From: Microbacterium memoriense
Lineage (GTDB): Bacteria; Actinomycetota; Actinomycetes; Actinomycetales; Microbacteriaceae
DNA: 64,000 bases
Reading direction: 5' to 3'
Assembly (NCBI RefSeq): GCF_025398275.1
Contig: NZ_JAODOR010000011.1
Coordinates: 124,001-188,000, forward strand
The notes under the pieces were generated by a model. It had not been told where the DNA came from. It saw only the letters and a list, made by a program, of their open reading frames with translations, and did no database searches. Numbering within the stretch: the first letter of the stretch is position 1; the number at the start of each line of letters is the position of its first letter. Shown piece by piece: positions 30,650 through 39,389 of this stretch. The position numbers and the translations under genes were made by a program.

Positions 30650-32110
30650 TCAGTCGTGGATCCAGACGTCGGTACCCTGCGGTGCCCACGCGTAGATCTG
30701 CTCGGCGCGCGAGTTCGGCATGCCGACGCAGCCCGCGCTCTTGCGGGTGCCCCAGCTGCTGTGCCAGTAGACGCCGTGGAATGCCTGGTCGCCGTTGAAA
30801 TACATGGCCCAGCGCACATCGGGCTGCTCGTACACCACGCCGGAGTCCAGCGCCGTCCCGCGCATCGTCTGCACCGGCGTCTTCCAGCCGATCCGGTAGC
30901 GACCGTACTCGGTGTCGGCGCCGACGCGTCCGCTCGAGATCAACCATGAATCGACGACGACGCCGTTTTCCTTCAGGTAGAGGCGCTGTTCTCCCACATC
31001 GACTTCGAGCAGGCGCGCGAGGGTCGTGGTCGTGGCGGCGGTGACTTCCACGGGCAGCGTGTACACGCCGTTGCCCGCGGCCAACTGAGCGGCGAAGTCG
31101 CTGGCGACCGACGATGTGTCGCCCAGGACGCGGCCGTCCTGACCGGCGACGCTCGTGGACAACACCGTGTCGTCGGAGTTGACGATGGCGGTGCCGTTGA
31201 TCGGATCGCGGTTCACGGCGGCGGGCAGCGTGTCGACGACGGGCTGGATCTTGGCGGCATCCGCCGTGATCGAGAACACGCCGGTCTCGTCCGAGGTGAT
31301 GGTCATCCAGCTTGCGGCAGTAGCCGCATCGACCGGAACCGTGCGCTCATCGCCGACGTAGAAGCCGACCGTGGCGAGGAGGGCGTTCGCATTGTCGGCG
31401 ACTCCCTGCGCGGCCTCGGTCGTGGCTGCCGCGGCCACGGATGCCGGCTCGGTGGCGACAACGGAGTCGAGCGCTCCCGTGGAGAAGCCGGCGGCGAGGG
31501 CTGAAGAGACGGCGTCCACGTCGATGCCGGTGCCGTCGACCGCCGGCGTGACGGTGAACTGGCCGTCGCTGAAGACGACGGCAGCGGGAGTGGGGTCGCT
31601 GTAGGCGGCCGGGAGGGCGTCGCGGAGCACGGTTGCGGCCGCGGCCGGCTCCAGGACGATGTCCGTCTCGACCGGATCGCCGAACCACTGCGAAACGTTC
31701 CAGAGCGGCCGATCGGCGAACGTGCTCGCGGCGAGGGCCGCCGCATCCACGCTCGCGCCGAGCTCTGCGCCGGTGACCGTGGGGCCACCCTCACCGAGAG
31801 TCACGGTCGTCTCTGCCAGGCGCTGCTGGATGGCGTCGGTGGCGGCGCCTTCGGTCATGAACCCGACCGGGACACCGGCGACGGACGTCCCCGGGGCGAT
31901 GAGAACCAGGGATGCTGCGGCCGCGCCGCCGGCGACGACGAGCGCGGGAACCCCGATCCAGAGCCACAGGCGACGCTTCTTCGGTGCCGCCGGTTCTGCG
32001 GGGGCCCACTCGACGGGGGTGGCGTCCTGCGTGGCAGATGCCGATGCCACATCGGTCGCCACTGTCGGCGCCGTGTCGTCAGCCTCATTTGTTGTGGCCA
32101 GATCGGTCAC
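30650..32110 (-). CDS. L,D-transpeptidase with N-terminal membrane anchor and PG-binding region
   Basis: A 486-residue cell-envelope enzyme making 3-3 peptidoglycan cross-links or attaching partners to peptidoglycan. The N-terminal ~45 residues are cytoplasmic and disordered; one membrane segment follows at about 52-74 (LWLWIGVPALVVAGGAAAA). The extracellular region to ~350 contains VanW-associated/PG_binding_4-like repeats (VPVGFMTEGAATDAIQQRL and the like). The YkuD domain ends the protein, with H445 and catalytic C461 in HGVYWHSSWGTRKSAGC. The start is GTG with GGTGAAGA just before it. It is divergent from the ROK regulator; the 194-nt gap holds TATACA on the minus strand as a possible -10. 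Confidence 0.92.
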   Translation of the reverse strand: MTDLATTNEADDTAPTVATDVASASATQDATPVEWAPAEPAAPKKRRLWLWIGVPALVVAGGAAAASLVLIAPGTSVAGVPVGFMTEGAATDAIQQRLAETTVTLGEGGPTVTGAELGASVDAAALAASTFADRPLWNVSQWFGDPVETDIVLEPAAAATVLRDALPAAYSDPTPAAVVFSDGQFTVTPAVDGTGIDVDAVSSALAAGFSTGALDSVVATEPASVAAAATTEAAQGVADNANALLATVGFYVGDERTVPVDAATAASWMTITSDETGVFSITADAAKIQPVVDTLPAAVNRDPINGTAIVNSDDTVLSTSVAGQDGRVLGDTSSVASDFAAQLAAGNGVYTLPVEVTAATTTTLARLLEVDVGEQRLYLKENGVVVDSWLISSGRVGADTEYGRYRIGWKTPVQTMRGTALDSGVVYEQPDVRWAMYFNGDQAFHGVYWHSSWGTRKSAGCVGMPNSRAEQIYAWAPQGTDVWIHD

Positions 32111-32285
32111 TCTTCACCCCCGGATTGGCGCATTTGCGCCCCTCCATGGTACGCGATGGTGACTGAACGCGAGATCGGAGCGAATTCTGCCCTGCGCCGT
32201 GACCTCTGTCGTGAGATCCCGCGAATGTAACGGTTTTGTATACGCTCCTCGCAAATTGGGGAAACCGCTTGTCTCCGCATGGTTC

Positions 32286-32300
32286 GTAAGGTCTACTAAC
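32286..32300. promoter_or_regulatory. Candidate ROK autoregulatory operator
   Basis: GTAAGGTCTACTAAC, an inverted repeat of GTWAG with a 5-nt centre, lies 4 nt before the ROK start and overlaps TAAGGT (32287-32292), a probable -10. A related sequence, GTACAGGGTCCTAAC, precedes the hexosaminidase gene, and both continue with AAA. Probably bound by the ROK protein; inference from position and similarity. Confidence 0.45.
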
Positions 32301-32304
32301 AAAC

Positions 32305-33480
32305 ATGTCCGAGGTCGAAACTCCCCGCGCCGCCGCCGTCGCCCCTCTTGCCGGTCGCTCCTTCGGCGTCGGCCGTTCGCTGCGTCACGCACGCAAGGTG
32401 CTGCCCGAGCATGCTCGCGCACACAACCGCTCGCTCGTTCTGCAGACCCTGTTCCACCAGGGAGCGATGAGCCGCGCCGATCTCGCTCGCGAGACCGGCC
32501 TGACCCGCGTGACCATCTCGGACCTCGTCGCCGAGCTCATCATCGACGGCTACGTGATCGAGCGGGGGACCCGCGAGGCCGCCGGCCCGGGCAAGCCCGC
32601 GATCCTCGTCGACCTCGACCGCGACGGTCACCGCATCGTGGGCCTCGACCTCTCCGGCAGCGAGCGCTTCCTCGGCGCCATCCTCACGCTCGACGGCGAG
32701 ATCGTCGCGCGCCACGATGTCCCGGTGCCGGCGGACTCCGCCGACATCCTCTCGGTCGTCACGGCGTTGGCGCGCACGCTCGTCGGCGATGCGCACGCCC
32801 CCGTCCTCGGCATCGGCGTCGGAAGCCCCGGTGTCGTCAACGACCGCGGTGTGGTCCTCACCGCTCCGAACTTCGGCTGGACGGGAGTCGACCTCGAGGG
32901 CGTGTTGCACGCGGAGCTCGGGCTTCCCGTGCTCGTGGCCAACGATGCCAACGCGGCGGTCCTCGCCGAGTACACGTTCGGCGGCGCCGATGATGACGTG
33001 CTCCTCGTGCGTGTCGGTCGCGGTGTGGGCTCCGGCCTGCTCACCGGCGGTCAGCCGCTCCGCGGAAGTCGCTTCGCCGCGGGCGAGATCGGCCACGTCA
33101 CCGTCGGCACCGACGGGGGGCCGGTCTGCGTCTGCGGAAAGGTCGGATGCCTGGAAGCCTGGCTGTCGGCGCCCTCTCTCGCGGCGCGACTGAGCGAACC
33201 TGGGGTCGATCGCGATGCGGTGCTGCGCGACGCCGGCGCGCGGCTGGGCATCGCCCTCGCGCCGATCGTGGGCGCCCTCGACCTCTCGGAGATCATCCTC
33301 TCCGGCCCCGATGCACTTCTCGAGGGACCGCTCGCACAGGCGACCGCCCTGACCCTGCGCACCCGCACGCTCGCCGAGTTCCACGACGGCGTGCAGGTGC
33401 GAATGACGGAGCAAGGCGAGGACATCGTCCTCCGCGGCGCTGCTGTCATGGTCTTGTCCGGACAGCTCGGGGTGTCCTGA
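32305..33480 (+). CDS. ROK family transcriptional regulator
   Basis: A 391-residue regulator with an N-terminal winged helix (MSRADLARETGLTRVTISDL, residues ~53-72) and a C-terminal ROK sugar-binding domain. GIGVGSPGVVN and VLVANDANAAVLAEYTFGGA form the sugar site; CVCGKVGCLEAWLS is the zinc motif of the family. It is a sensor rather than a kinase by domain order, in the NagC/Mlc group. It lies upstream of the remnants of a sugar transporter operon and nagB, so it probably responds to GlcNAc or a derivative. Two related palindromes, at its own start and before the hexosaminidase, are candidate operators. The C-terminal boundary is normal. Confidence 0.9.
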   Translation: MSEVETPRAAAVAPLAGRSFGVGRSLRHARKVLPEHARAHNRSLVLQTLFHQGAMSRADLARETGLTRVTISDLVAELIIDGYVIERGTREAAGPGKPAILVDLDRDGHRIVGLDLSGSERFLGAILTLDGEIVARHDVPVPADSADILSVVTALARTLVGDAHAPVLGIGVGSPGVVNDRGVVLTAPNFGWTGVDLEGVLHAELGLPVLVANDANAAVLAEYTFGGADDDVLLVRVGRGVGSGLLTGGQPLRGSRFAAGEIGHVTVGTDGGPVCVCGKVGCLEAWLSAPSLAARLSEPGVDRDAVLRDAGARLGIALAPIVGALDLSEIILSGPDALLEGPLAQATALTLRTRTLAEFHDGVQVRMTEQGEDIVLRGAAVMVLSGQLGVS

Positions 33481-33543
33481 CACCCATCCATTCCCCCGGA
33501 TGGTCACCCCCGGGAACCACCAAGAGAGAAAAAGGGAGACACC

Positions 33544-33613
33544 ATGAACAAGAAGCTCGGAGCAATCGCGCTCCTCGGCGCTTCGGCTGTCGTTCTCGCC
33601 GGCTGCTCCACTG
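33544..33613 (+). pseudogene. Remnant: 5' end of a sugar-binding lipoprotein gene
   Basis: ATG with a clear ribosome site (AAAAAGGGAGACACC) opens MNKKLGAIALLGASAVVLAG followed by the lipobox Cys and STGS, a complete lipoprotein signal peptide as in ABC solute-binding proteins. Directly after it the frame turns into an Arg/His-rich nonsense run to 34008, while another frame resumes as the end of a ROK kinase. The body of the binding protein is absent. Interpreted as the left side of an internal deletion. A hairpin CCATCC/GGATGG lies at 33484-33503. Confidence 0.75.
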
Positions 33614-33949
33614 GGTCGACGGCTCGACGCGGCGGATGCCGGCGACCGAGTCGCCATCGCGCTGCGGGACGGGTTCGTGTTCGGTGTCGCCGCCGCGGTG
33701 CGGATCATCGTGCTGTCCACCGACGTGGAATCGGTCGTGTTGGGGGGAGGCATCAGCGCGCTCGGCGACCGTATGCTGAGCCGTGTGCTGACCGAACTCG
33801 AGGCGAGCGCGGCGGCATCCCCGTTCGTGCGCTCGCTGCACTTGGCGGACCGGATCGAACTGCTGCCGCCGGGATCTCCCGCGGCAGCGCTGGGCGCGGC
33901 TCTCATCGGCACCGCCACTCACGAACAGGAGACCGTCGCTCATGGCTGA
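33614..33949 (+). pseudogene. Remnant: 3' end of a ROK family sugar kinase gene
   Basis: In a frame different from the lipoprotein start, readable text resumes as LDAADAGDRVAIALRDGF, then VESVVLGGGISALGDRML and PGSPAAALGAALIGTA, the C-terminal quarter of a ROK glucokinase or GlcNAc kinase. The ATP- and sugar-binding N-terminal part is absent, so it cannot be an active kinase. Translation could restart at GTG 33677. It overlaps nagB by 8 nt, as intact kinase-nagB operons do. Right side of the same deletion. Confidence 0.75.
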
Positions 33950-34721
33950 AGTCATCATCGTCCCGTCCGCAGCGGCTGCCGGTGTCCTGGTCGCCGACGA
34001 GATCGTGAAGCTCGTCTCGGCGCGTCCCGACGCGGTGCTCGGTCTCGCAACCGGCTCGACGCCGATGCCGGTGTACGAGGCGCTTCGCTCGCGCCTGACC
34101 GGCGTCGACGTCTCGCAGGTGCGGGGCTTCGCGCTCGACGAGTACGTCGGTATCGATCCGCATCACCCCGAGAGCTACCGATCCGTCATCACGAAGGAGG
34201 TCGTGGAGCCGCTCGGCCTCGACCCCGACCGCATCCAGACACCCAACGGTGCACTCGAGACCATCTCGCACGCCGGCGATGACTACGAGCGGGCGATCGC
34301 GGCGGCCGGCGGCATCGATCTGCAGATCCTGGGGATCGGCACGTCCGGCCACATCGGCTTCAACGAGCCCGGCTCGTCGTTCGCGTCACGGACCCGGGTG
34401 AAGACGCTCATCGAGCAGACGCGCGAGGACAACGCGCGCTTCTTCGACTCGGTCGACGACGTGCCGATGCACTGCATCACGCAGGGACTCGGGACGATCC
34501 TGTCGGCGCGGCACCTGTTCCTCCTTGCGTTCGGCGAGGGCAAGGCCCGGGCTGTGGCGGGGGCCGTGGAAGGGCCGATCAGCTCGTCGCTGCCGGGCTC
34601 CGCCATCCAGCTGCACGAGCACGTCACGGTCGTGATCGACGAAGCCGCCGCATCGCAGCTCGAGCACGCGGACTATTACCGCTACGCGTTCGCCAACAAG
34701 CCGGCCTGGCAGGGACTCTGA
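33942..34721 (+). CDS. nagB: Glucosamine-6-phosphate deaminase
   Basis: A 259-residue deaminase/isomerase converting glucosamine-6-phosphate to fructose-6-phosphate and ammonia. Motifs: LATGSTPMPVYEAL (phosphate loop), FALDEYVGIDPHHPESYRS (catalytic Asp region), LQILGIGTSGHIGFNEPGSS and the catalytic-loop SRTRVKTLIEQTREDNARFF. Complete and of normal length, so it seems functional although the gene before it is only a kinase fragment. It works with NagA and the hexosaminidase on the other strand. Transcription would come from the ghost promoter of the deleted operon; a short GGCGG/CCGCC hairpin (34763-34776) lies downstream. Confidence 0.96.
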   Translation: MAEVIIVPSAAAAGVLVADEIVKLVSARPDAVLGLATGSTPMPVYEALRSRLTGVDVSQVRGFALDEYVGIDPHHPESYRSVITKEVVEPLGLDPDRIQTPNGALETISHAGDDYERAIAAAGGIDLQILGIGTSGHIGFNEPGSSFASRTRVKTLIEQTREDNARFFDSVDDVPMHCITQGLGTILSARHLFLLAFGEGKARAVAGAVEGPISSSLPGSAIQLHEHVTVVIDEAAASQLEHADYYRYAFANKPAWQGL

Positions 34722-34747
34722 GGCGCGGCGCTGGCCGGCAGAGCACC

Positions 34748-34893
34748 TCATCCGGCCGAGATGGCGGGTATCCGCCACGCGGGACGGGATGTGCGCCGGA
34801 TGACGGATGCCAAGCGTTCCTCATCCGGCTGGAATCACCGGTATTCGCGCCGCAAGGTGCAGAACGCGCCGGATGAAGGACTCTGCGGCATCC
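34748..34893. repeat. Diverged 73-bp tandem repeat of an inverted-repeat unit
   Basis: TCATCCGGC at 34748 and 34821, and its complement GCCGGATGA at 34795 and 34868, give two inverted-repeat units with identical 73-nt periodicity and identical 38-nt interiors. The interiors are diverged but alignable without gaps. It fills the 236-nt gap between the ends of nagB and the converging oxidase gene, so it may act as a double terminator or be a mobile palindromic unit. Confidence 0.6.
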
Positions 34894-34957
34894 ACGCGCA
34901 GCGACGGGATGCCGGCGGCGCTGCCCACGGCCGGGCGCGCATCGGCTCGTGTCTTCC

Positions 34958-36322
34958 TCAGGTCGCGAAGACCTTGCCCGGGTTGAGGATGCCGGCCGGA
35001 TCGAAGACGCGGGCGATCTGCCGCTGCAGCTCCCATTGATCGTCGCCCAGCTCGTCGCGTAGCCACCGGCTCTTGAGCACGCCGATGCCGTGCTCGCCGG
35101 TCAGCGTTCCGCCGAGGCGGAGCGCGGCCCGGAAGATCTCGTCGGCGGCGGCCCACACGGCATCCGGCACAACGGAACCGGCGAAGACGAAGTTCGGATG
35201 CAGGTTGCCATCGCCGGCATGGCAGACGGTCGGGATGGTGAGCCCGTACGCCTCCTCGACGCGGGTGATCTCGTCGAACATCGCCGGCAGGGCGCTCCGC
35301 GGCACCGATACATCCTCGATGAGCGTCGTCCCGAGCGTCTCCATCGCGGGATGCATCGAGCGCCGCACGCGCCACAGCTGCTCCGCTTCGGTGCCGTCGG
35401 CCGCGACGCGCACCGTCCCGCCGGCGGCCGCGAGCACAGCGGCTATCGCGTCGGCGTCGGCAGCCGCGGACGGGCCGTCGGTCTGGATCGTCAATTGCGC
35501 CTGCCCGCGAGCGGGCAGGGGGAGCGCGAGGTGGGCGTGGACGGCCGCGAGGGACGCGGCATCCATCAGCTCCATGATCGCCGGCTGCACGTCCGAGGCG
35601 GTCACAGCGGCCGACGCGACTGCCGCGTCGCGCACGCCCGGGAACGTGGCAGTGAGCGTGCGCGTCTCGCCGGCGATGCGTCGACGCAGTTTCAGCGTTG
35701 CGCCGACGATCACCCCGAGCGTGCCCTCGGACCCGATCATCAGCGCCGTGAGGTCGAGCCCGGTGACACCCTTCACGCTCCGGTGGCCGAGCTGGAGGAG
35801 TCGCCCGTCGGCGAGGACGACATCGAGAGCGAGGACGCAGTCGCGCACCACCCCGTATTTGGCGCACAGCAACCCGCCGGCGCCGGTGGCGATGTTGCCG
35901 CCGACGGTCGAGATCTCACGGCTGGCGGGGTCCGGTGGCCACCACAGGCCCTGCGCGGTGAGGGCGCGATCGAGGTCGGCGTTGAGGATGCCCGGTTCCA
36001 CGACGGCGAGGAGATCATCCGGTCGCACCTCCAGGATGCGGTCCATCGCCCGCAGCGATAGGGCGATCTCGCCCGCACCCGTGTTCGCGCCGCCGGCGAG
36101 GCCGGTCGCCGCTCCGCGCGTGACGACGGGGGTACCGGTCGCCGAGGCGATCCGCAGGGTCTCCTGCACGTCGTGCACCGAGGCCGCGTGCACGACGGCG
36201 AGCGGCGTGCCGTCGGCGGCGTGACCCGACTTGTCGGCGCGCGCGTGGTTCCGTGAGGCGGGAGAGGTGTCGACGCGGTCGCCCAGCGCAGCGCGCAAGA
36301 GGGCGACGACATCGGATGTCAT
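34958..36322 (-). CDS. FAD-linked oxidase, glycolate oxidase GlcD / D-lactate dehydrogenase-like
   Basis: A 454-residue flavoprotein of the VAO/PCMH family. The FAD-binding N-terminal half shows VVTRGAATGLAGGANTGAGE and the REISTVGGNIATGAGGLLCA stretch, then LMIGSEGTLGVI. The C-terminal FAD-oxidase domain has TVCHAGDGNLHPNF (His-containing active-site region) and GTLTGEHGIGVLKSRWL, ending VFDPAGILNPGKVF. Probable substrates are D-2-hydroxy acids such as glycolate or D-lactate; no GlcE/GlcF partner is adjacent. The ATG overlaps the stop of the YrdB-like gene (ATGA). Why these two genes sit between nagB and nagA is unclear. Confidence 0.9.
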   Translation of the reverse strand: MTSDVVALLRAALGDRVDTSPASRNHARADKSGHAADGTPLAVVHAASVHDVQETLRIASATGTPVVTRGAATGLAGGANTGAGEIALSLRAMDRILEVRPDDLLAVVEPGILNADLDRALTAQGLWWPPDPASREISTVGGNIATGAGGLLCAKYGVVRDCVLALDVVLADGRLLQLGHRSVKGVTGLDLTALMIGSEGTLGVIVGATLKLRRRIAGETRTLTATFPGVRDAAVASAAVTASDVQPAIMELMDAASLAAVHAHLALPLPARGQAQLTIQTDGPSAAADADAIAAVLAAAGGTVRVAADGTEAEQLWRVRRSMHPAMETLGTTLIEDVSVPRSALPAMFDEITRVEEAYGLTIPTVCHAGDGNLHPNFVFAGSVVPDAVWAAADEIFRAALRLGGTLTGEHGIGVLKSRWLRDELGDDQWELQRQIARVFDPAGILNPGKVFAT

Positions 36323-36714
36323 GCGAGGCGGCGGCGTCCCGCGATGAGGCCCACCGTGACGGCGACGACGGCGAAGGCCAAACCGATCCAGGGTGATCCG
36401 CTCGTCCACCAGACGATCGTGGCCGACGCGTACACGAGGAGTTCGACGAGCGCCCGCACGAACGGATGCACGGCGAAGACGGCGCGCGGCGAGACGAACA
36501 GCGCCCAGAGCAGAATCGCGATGATCGGTGCGGCGATGCCGACGACGATGTTCCACGGGAACGGCCAGGCGGTGAAGCCCCAGACCGCGAGCGTGCCGAA
36601 AGCGAACAGCTCGCACAGGAATGCGGCGACCGCGACGGCATCGAGCGGCGGGCGCGTGCCCGCCGGGAGCGGTTCGGCCGGTTTCTCGGGGCGAACGGTG
36701 GGGAGATCGGCCAT
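36319..36714 (-). CDS. YrdB family (DUF2568) membrane protein
   Basis: A 131-residue integral membrane protein with four hydrophobic segments (about 28-47, 52-72, 80-98 and 106-124) after a cytoplasmic Pro/Glu-rich start. The order and the FLCELFAFGTLAVWGF and SPRAVFAVHPFVRALVELLV stretches match DUF2568/YrdB. Function unknown. The ATG is 6 nt after TAAACT on the minus strand (36721-36726), the leaderless pattern, and it heads a two-gene unit with the FAD oxidase through an ATGA overlap. Confidence 0.82.
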   Translation of the reverse strand: MADLPTVRPEKPAEPLPAGTRPPLDAVAVAAFLCELFAFGTLAVWGFTAWPFPWNIVVGIAAPIIAILLWALFVSPRAVFAVHPFVRALVELLVYASATIVWWTSGSPWIGLAFAVVAVTVGLIAGRRRLA

Positions 36715-36737
36715 GCGCCCAGTTTACGCGGCGTACG

Positions 36738-37880
36738 TCAACCGACGTGCCGGATGCCGTCCACCCAGACGTCGCGGACGCGCAACCCGTCATCCCAGAG
36801 GACAGCGTCGGCGACCGCGCCGACGCGCAAGGAGCCGTGGCGATCGTCCAGACCCAGCGCGCGCGCGGGCACACCCGTGGCGGCGGCGAACGCATCCGGC
36901 AGGGCGATTCCGCACTCGACCGAGAGGCGCAACGCCGCATCCTGCGTGAGCGTCGAACCGGCGATCGCCCCATCCGCATCCAATCGCGCGGTGCCATCCC
37001 GGACCGTGACCGCGAGCCCGCCCAACAGGTAGTGACCCTCGGGCGCGCCCGCCGCGGCCATCGCGTCGGTGATGAGCGCGATCCGGCCGGACGCTCCCGC
37101 GAAGGCGAGCGCGATGACATCGGGGTGCACGTGGATGCCGTCGGCGATCAGCTCCAGAGTGACCCGCGGATCCTGCATCGCGGCGAGGATCGGGCCGGGA
37201 GCGCGGTGATGGATGCCGGGCATCGCATTGAAGGCGTGCGTCAGCAGCGTCGCGCCTGCGGCGAAGGCGGCGGCGGCCTGATCGCGGGTCGCGTTCGTGT
37301 GGCCGACCGCAACCGCAACCCCGCCGGCGACGAACTGGGCGACGGCGGCAAGCCCTCCGGGGAGCTCCGGAGCGAGGGTCACGTGGCGGACGGTCCCGCG
37401 ACCGGCCTCGATCAGCCGGTCGACGGATGCGGCATCCGGAGCGCGAAGCAAGGACTCGGTGTGCGCGCCCTTATGGGCCGCGTCGAGGAACGGTCCTTCG
37501 AGATGCGAACCGAGGATCGTGGCGTCCCGCTCGGCGAGATCGGCGATCCCGGCCACCCGTGCGGCGAGATCGTCGACCGAGGCGGTGACGAGGGAAAGGA
37601 CGGCGCGTGTCGTGCCGTGCGCGAGGTGCACGGCACGCGCGGTGCGGATCGCGTCGAGACCGTCGTCGTAGGCCGCGCCGCCACCGCCGTGACCGTGGAT
37701 GTCGATGAGGCCCGGGCTCAGGAGCGCCCCCGCCGCGTCGACGATCTCCGCTGGCGCGATCTCGCGCCAGACCGGGCCGGTTCCCCGCGCACTGACGATC
37801 CCCTCGGCGAACGCCACCCAGGCATCTTGGGTGACCTGCCCCTCATCCACGAGGCGCGCGGAGTGGATGACGATCGTCAT
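36738..37880 (-). CDS. nagA: N-acetylglucosamine-6-phosphate deacetylase
   Basis: A 380-residue amidohydrolase that deacetylates GlcNAc-6-phosphate to glucosamine-6-phosphate, the substrate of NagB. Metal and catalytic residues lie in LIDIHGHGGGG, SHLEGPFLDAAHKGAH, AVGHTNATRDQ, LTHAFNAMPGIHHR, ELIADGIHVHPD and the catalytic Asp in ALITDAMAAAG. Its ATG overlaps the stop of the hexosaminidase gene, so the two are one operon. Without the transporter and kinase that seem lost from the neighbouring locus, GlcNAc-6-P must come from a PTS or from genes elsewhere. Confidence 0.95.
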   Translation of the reverse strand: MTIVIHSARLVDEGQVTQDAWVAFAEGIVSARGTGPVWREIAPAEIVDAAGALLSPGLIDIHGHGGGGAAYDDGLDAIRTARAVHLAHGTTRAVLSLVTASVDDLAARVAGIADLAERDATILGSHLEGPFLDAAHKGAHTESLLRAPDAASVDRLIEAGRGTVRHVTLAPELPGGLAAVAQFVAGGVAVAVGHTNATRDQAAAAFAAGATLLTHAFNAMPGIHHRAPGPILAAMQDPRVTLELIADGIHVHPDVIALAFAGASGRIALITDAMAAAGAPEGHYLLGGLAVTVRDGTARLDADGAIAGSTLTQDAALRLSVECGIALPDAFAAATGVPARALGLDDRHGSLRVGAVADAVLWDDGLRVRDVWVDGIRHVG

Positions 37881-39370
37881 GACGGATCTCCCGCCTGGAC
37901 CGGGGTGAACCGGATGCCGAGTCGGGTCCACAGCGGCTCGAGGCCTGCGACCCGCGTGCGGAAGGACTCCCAGGTGCGTTCCGGCGTCGACGCGAACGGG
38001 GCGGACCACGCCGCCTCGGCTGCCGCCGCGATCCGCGGAAACGCCATCGCGTCGATCGCGGCGAGGTCGCGGATCGTTTCAGTCCACAGCGGGGCTTCGA
38101 CCCCGAGGATCTCCGCATCACCGATGCCGTCGATCACCGCCGCCGGGCCCCATTCGTATGCGCGGCGCAGGCTCGTCGGACCGTTCGCCCAGGTGAGTCC
38201 GAGCGGGCTCGAGGCGCTGAACTTCATGTCGAGGTAGATCGCATCAGCCGGCGACAGGATGATCCGGCCGCCGCCGGCGACGAACCGACGCGCCTTGTCG
38301 TCCATGCCGTCCGTCGGCGACACGAAGCCCCAGTACTGCCCGATCGTCCCGGCGGCGAGGCGGTCTGCCGCGCCGGCCTCGTGCCAGGCGACGGGGATCT
38401 TGCCGGTTTCGGCGACGAGCGCCGAGGCGCGCGCGACGAATGCGGCGAGGTCCGCCGGGCCGGTGCCGAGGGCTTCATCCCCGCCGAAGTGGAGGTACGG
38501 GCCGGGGGTGAGTCCCGCGACCTCGCGGAAGACATCGCGCAGGAAGTCATACGTCGCCTCTTCATGGATCTTCAGCGACGAGAAGCCGACGGCCATCCCG
38601 TCGTAGCCTGTCCCGTTCTCGGGAAGGTCGCCGCCGAAGAGAGCGACGACCTCGTGGACGTGCTCCGAGAGAACGGGCTGCTCGCTGAGTTCGGGGTAGG
38701 CGAGGCTGACCGCGTGCGTGTGACCGGGGACATCGATCTCGGGCACGACGATCATGTGGTGAGCGGCGGCGTACGCGACGATCTCGCGATAGTCGTCCTG
38801 CGTGTAGAAGCCGCCGGCGTCCCCGCCCACAGAGCTCGCCGCGGCGCGTGCGGTCAGGTCGGGTCGGGAGAGGATCTCCAGGCGCCAGCCCTGATCGTCA
38901 CTGAGGTGCAGATGCAGGACGTTGAACTTCAGCGACGACGCCCGGTCGATGTAGGCCTTGACCGTGTCGACATCGTGGAAGTGCCGCGCGACGTCGAGCA
39001 TGACTCCGCGATAGGCGAACCGGGGCTCGTCGTCGATGCGGACGGCGGGGATCGACCATCCGTCCGGCCCGCTCTGCACGAGTTGGCTGAGGGTCTGGAT
39101 GCCCGCGAACAGGCCAGCCGGATCCGCGCCCGCGACCGTGACGGATGCCGCATCCACCTCGAGTCGGTAGGACCCGGCCGCTCCGCCTGCCTCGACCGTC
39201 AGGGTGATGGGGCCGGCGGAGGGTGCGTCGGGAAGGGCATCCAGATGCGCCTGCAACGCCGCGACGGCGTCGGGGTCACCGGAGATCGCGGCCCCCGCAC
39301 CCAACCGGAACGGTGAGCTCGGCACCGCGGTCATCGAGGTGGGCGTGGGGATGAGGTGCGGCGGGGCCAT
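37877..39370 (-). CDS. Beta-N-acetylhexosaminidase, glycoside hydrolase family 20
   Basis: A 497-residue GH20 enzyme releasing GlcNAc (or GalNAc) from non-reducing ends of chito-oligosaccharides or glycans by substrate-assisted catalysis. The Asp-Glu pair is in YLHFGGDEALGT; other marks are RGVMLDVARHFHDVDTVKAY, FNVLHLHLSDDQGWRLEI and VPEIDVPGHTHAV. There is no signal peptide, so it is probably cytoplasmic and acts on imported oligomers, which makes the loss of the nearby importer notable. Start at ATG after GGAGGGATC. First gene of the operon with nagA. A ROK-like palindrome lies 20-34 nt upstream. Confidence 0.94.
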   Translation of the reverse strand: MAPPHLIPTPTSMTAVPSSPFRLGAGAAISGDPDAVAALQAHLDALPDAPSAGPITLTVEAGGAAGSYRLEVDAASVTVAGADPAGLFAGIQTLSQLVQSGPDGWSIPAVRIDDEPRFAYRGVMLDVARHFHDVDTVKAYIDRASSLKFNVLHLHLSDDQGWRLEILSRPDLTARAAASSVGGDAGGFYTQDDYREIVAYAAAHHMIVVPEIDVPGHTHAVSLAYPELSEQPVLSEHVHEVVALFGGDLPENGTGYDGMAVGFSSLKIHEEATYDFLRDVFREVAGLTPGPYLHFGGDEALGTGPADLAAFVARASALVAETGKIPVAWHEAGAADRLAAGTIGQYWGFVSPTDGMDDKARRFVAGGGRIILSPADAIYLDMKFSASSPLGLTWANGPTSLRRAYEWGPAAVIDGIGDAEILGVEAPLWTETIRDLAAIDAMAFPRIAAAAEAAWSAPFASTPERTWESFRTRVAGLEPLWTRLGIRFTPVQAGDPS

Positions 39371-39389
39371 GATCCCTCCATCATGTCAA

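Noticed and set aside
33544..34008. 154-codon intact lipoprotein
   Set aside because: Only the signal peptide is lipoprotein-like; the rest is an Arg-rich out-of-frame reading of the ROK kinase end and nagB start.
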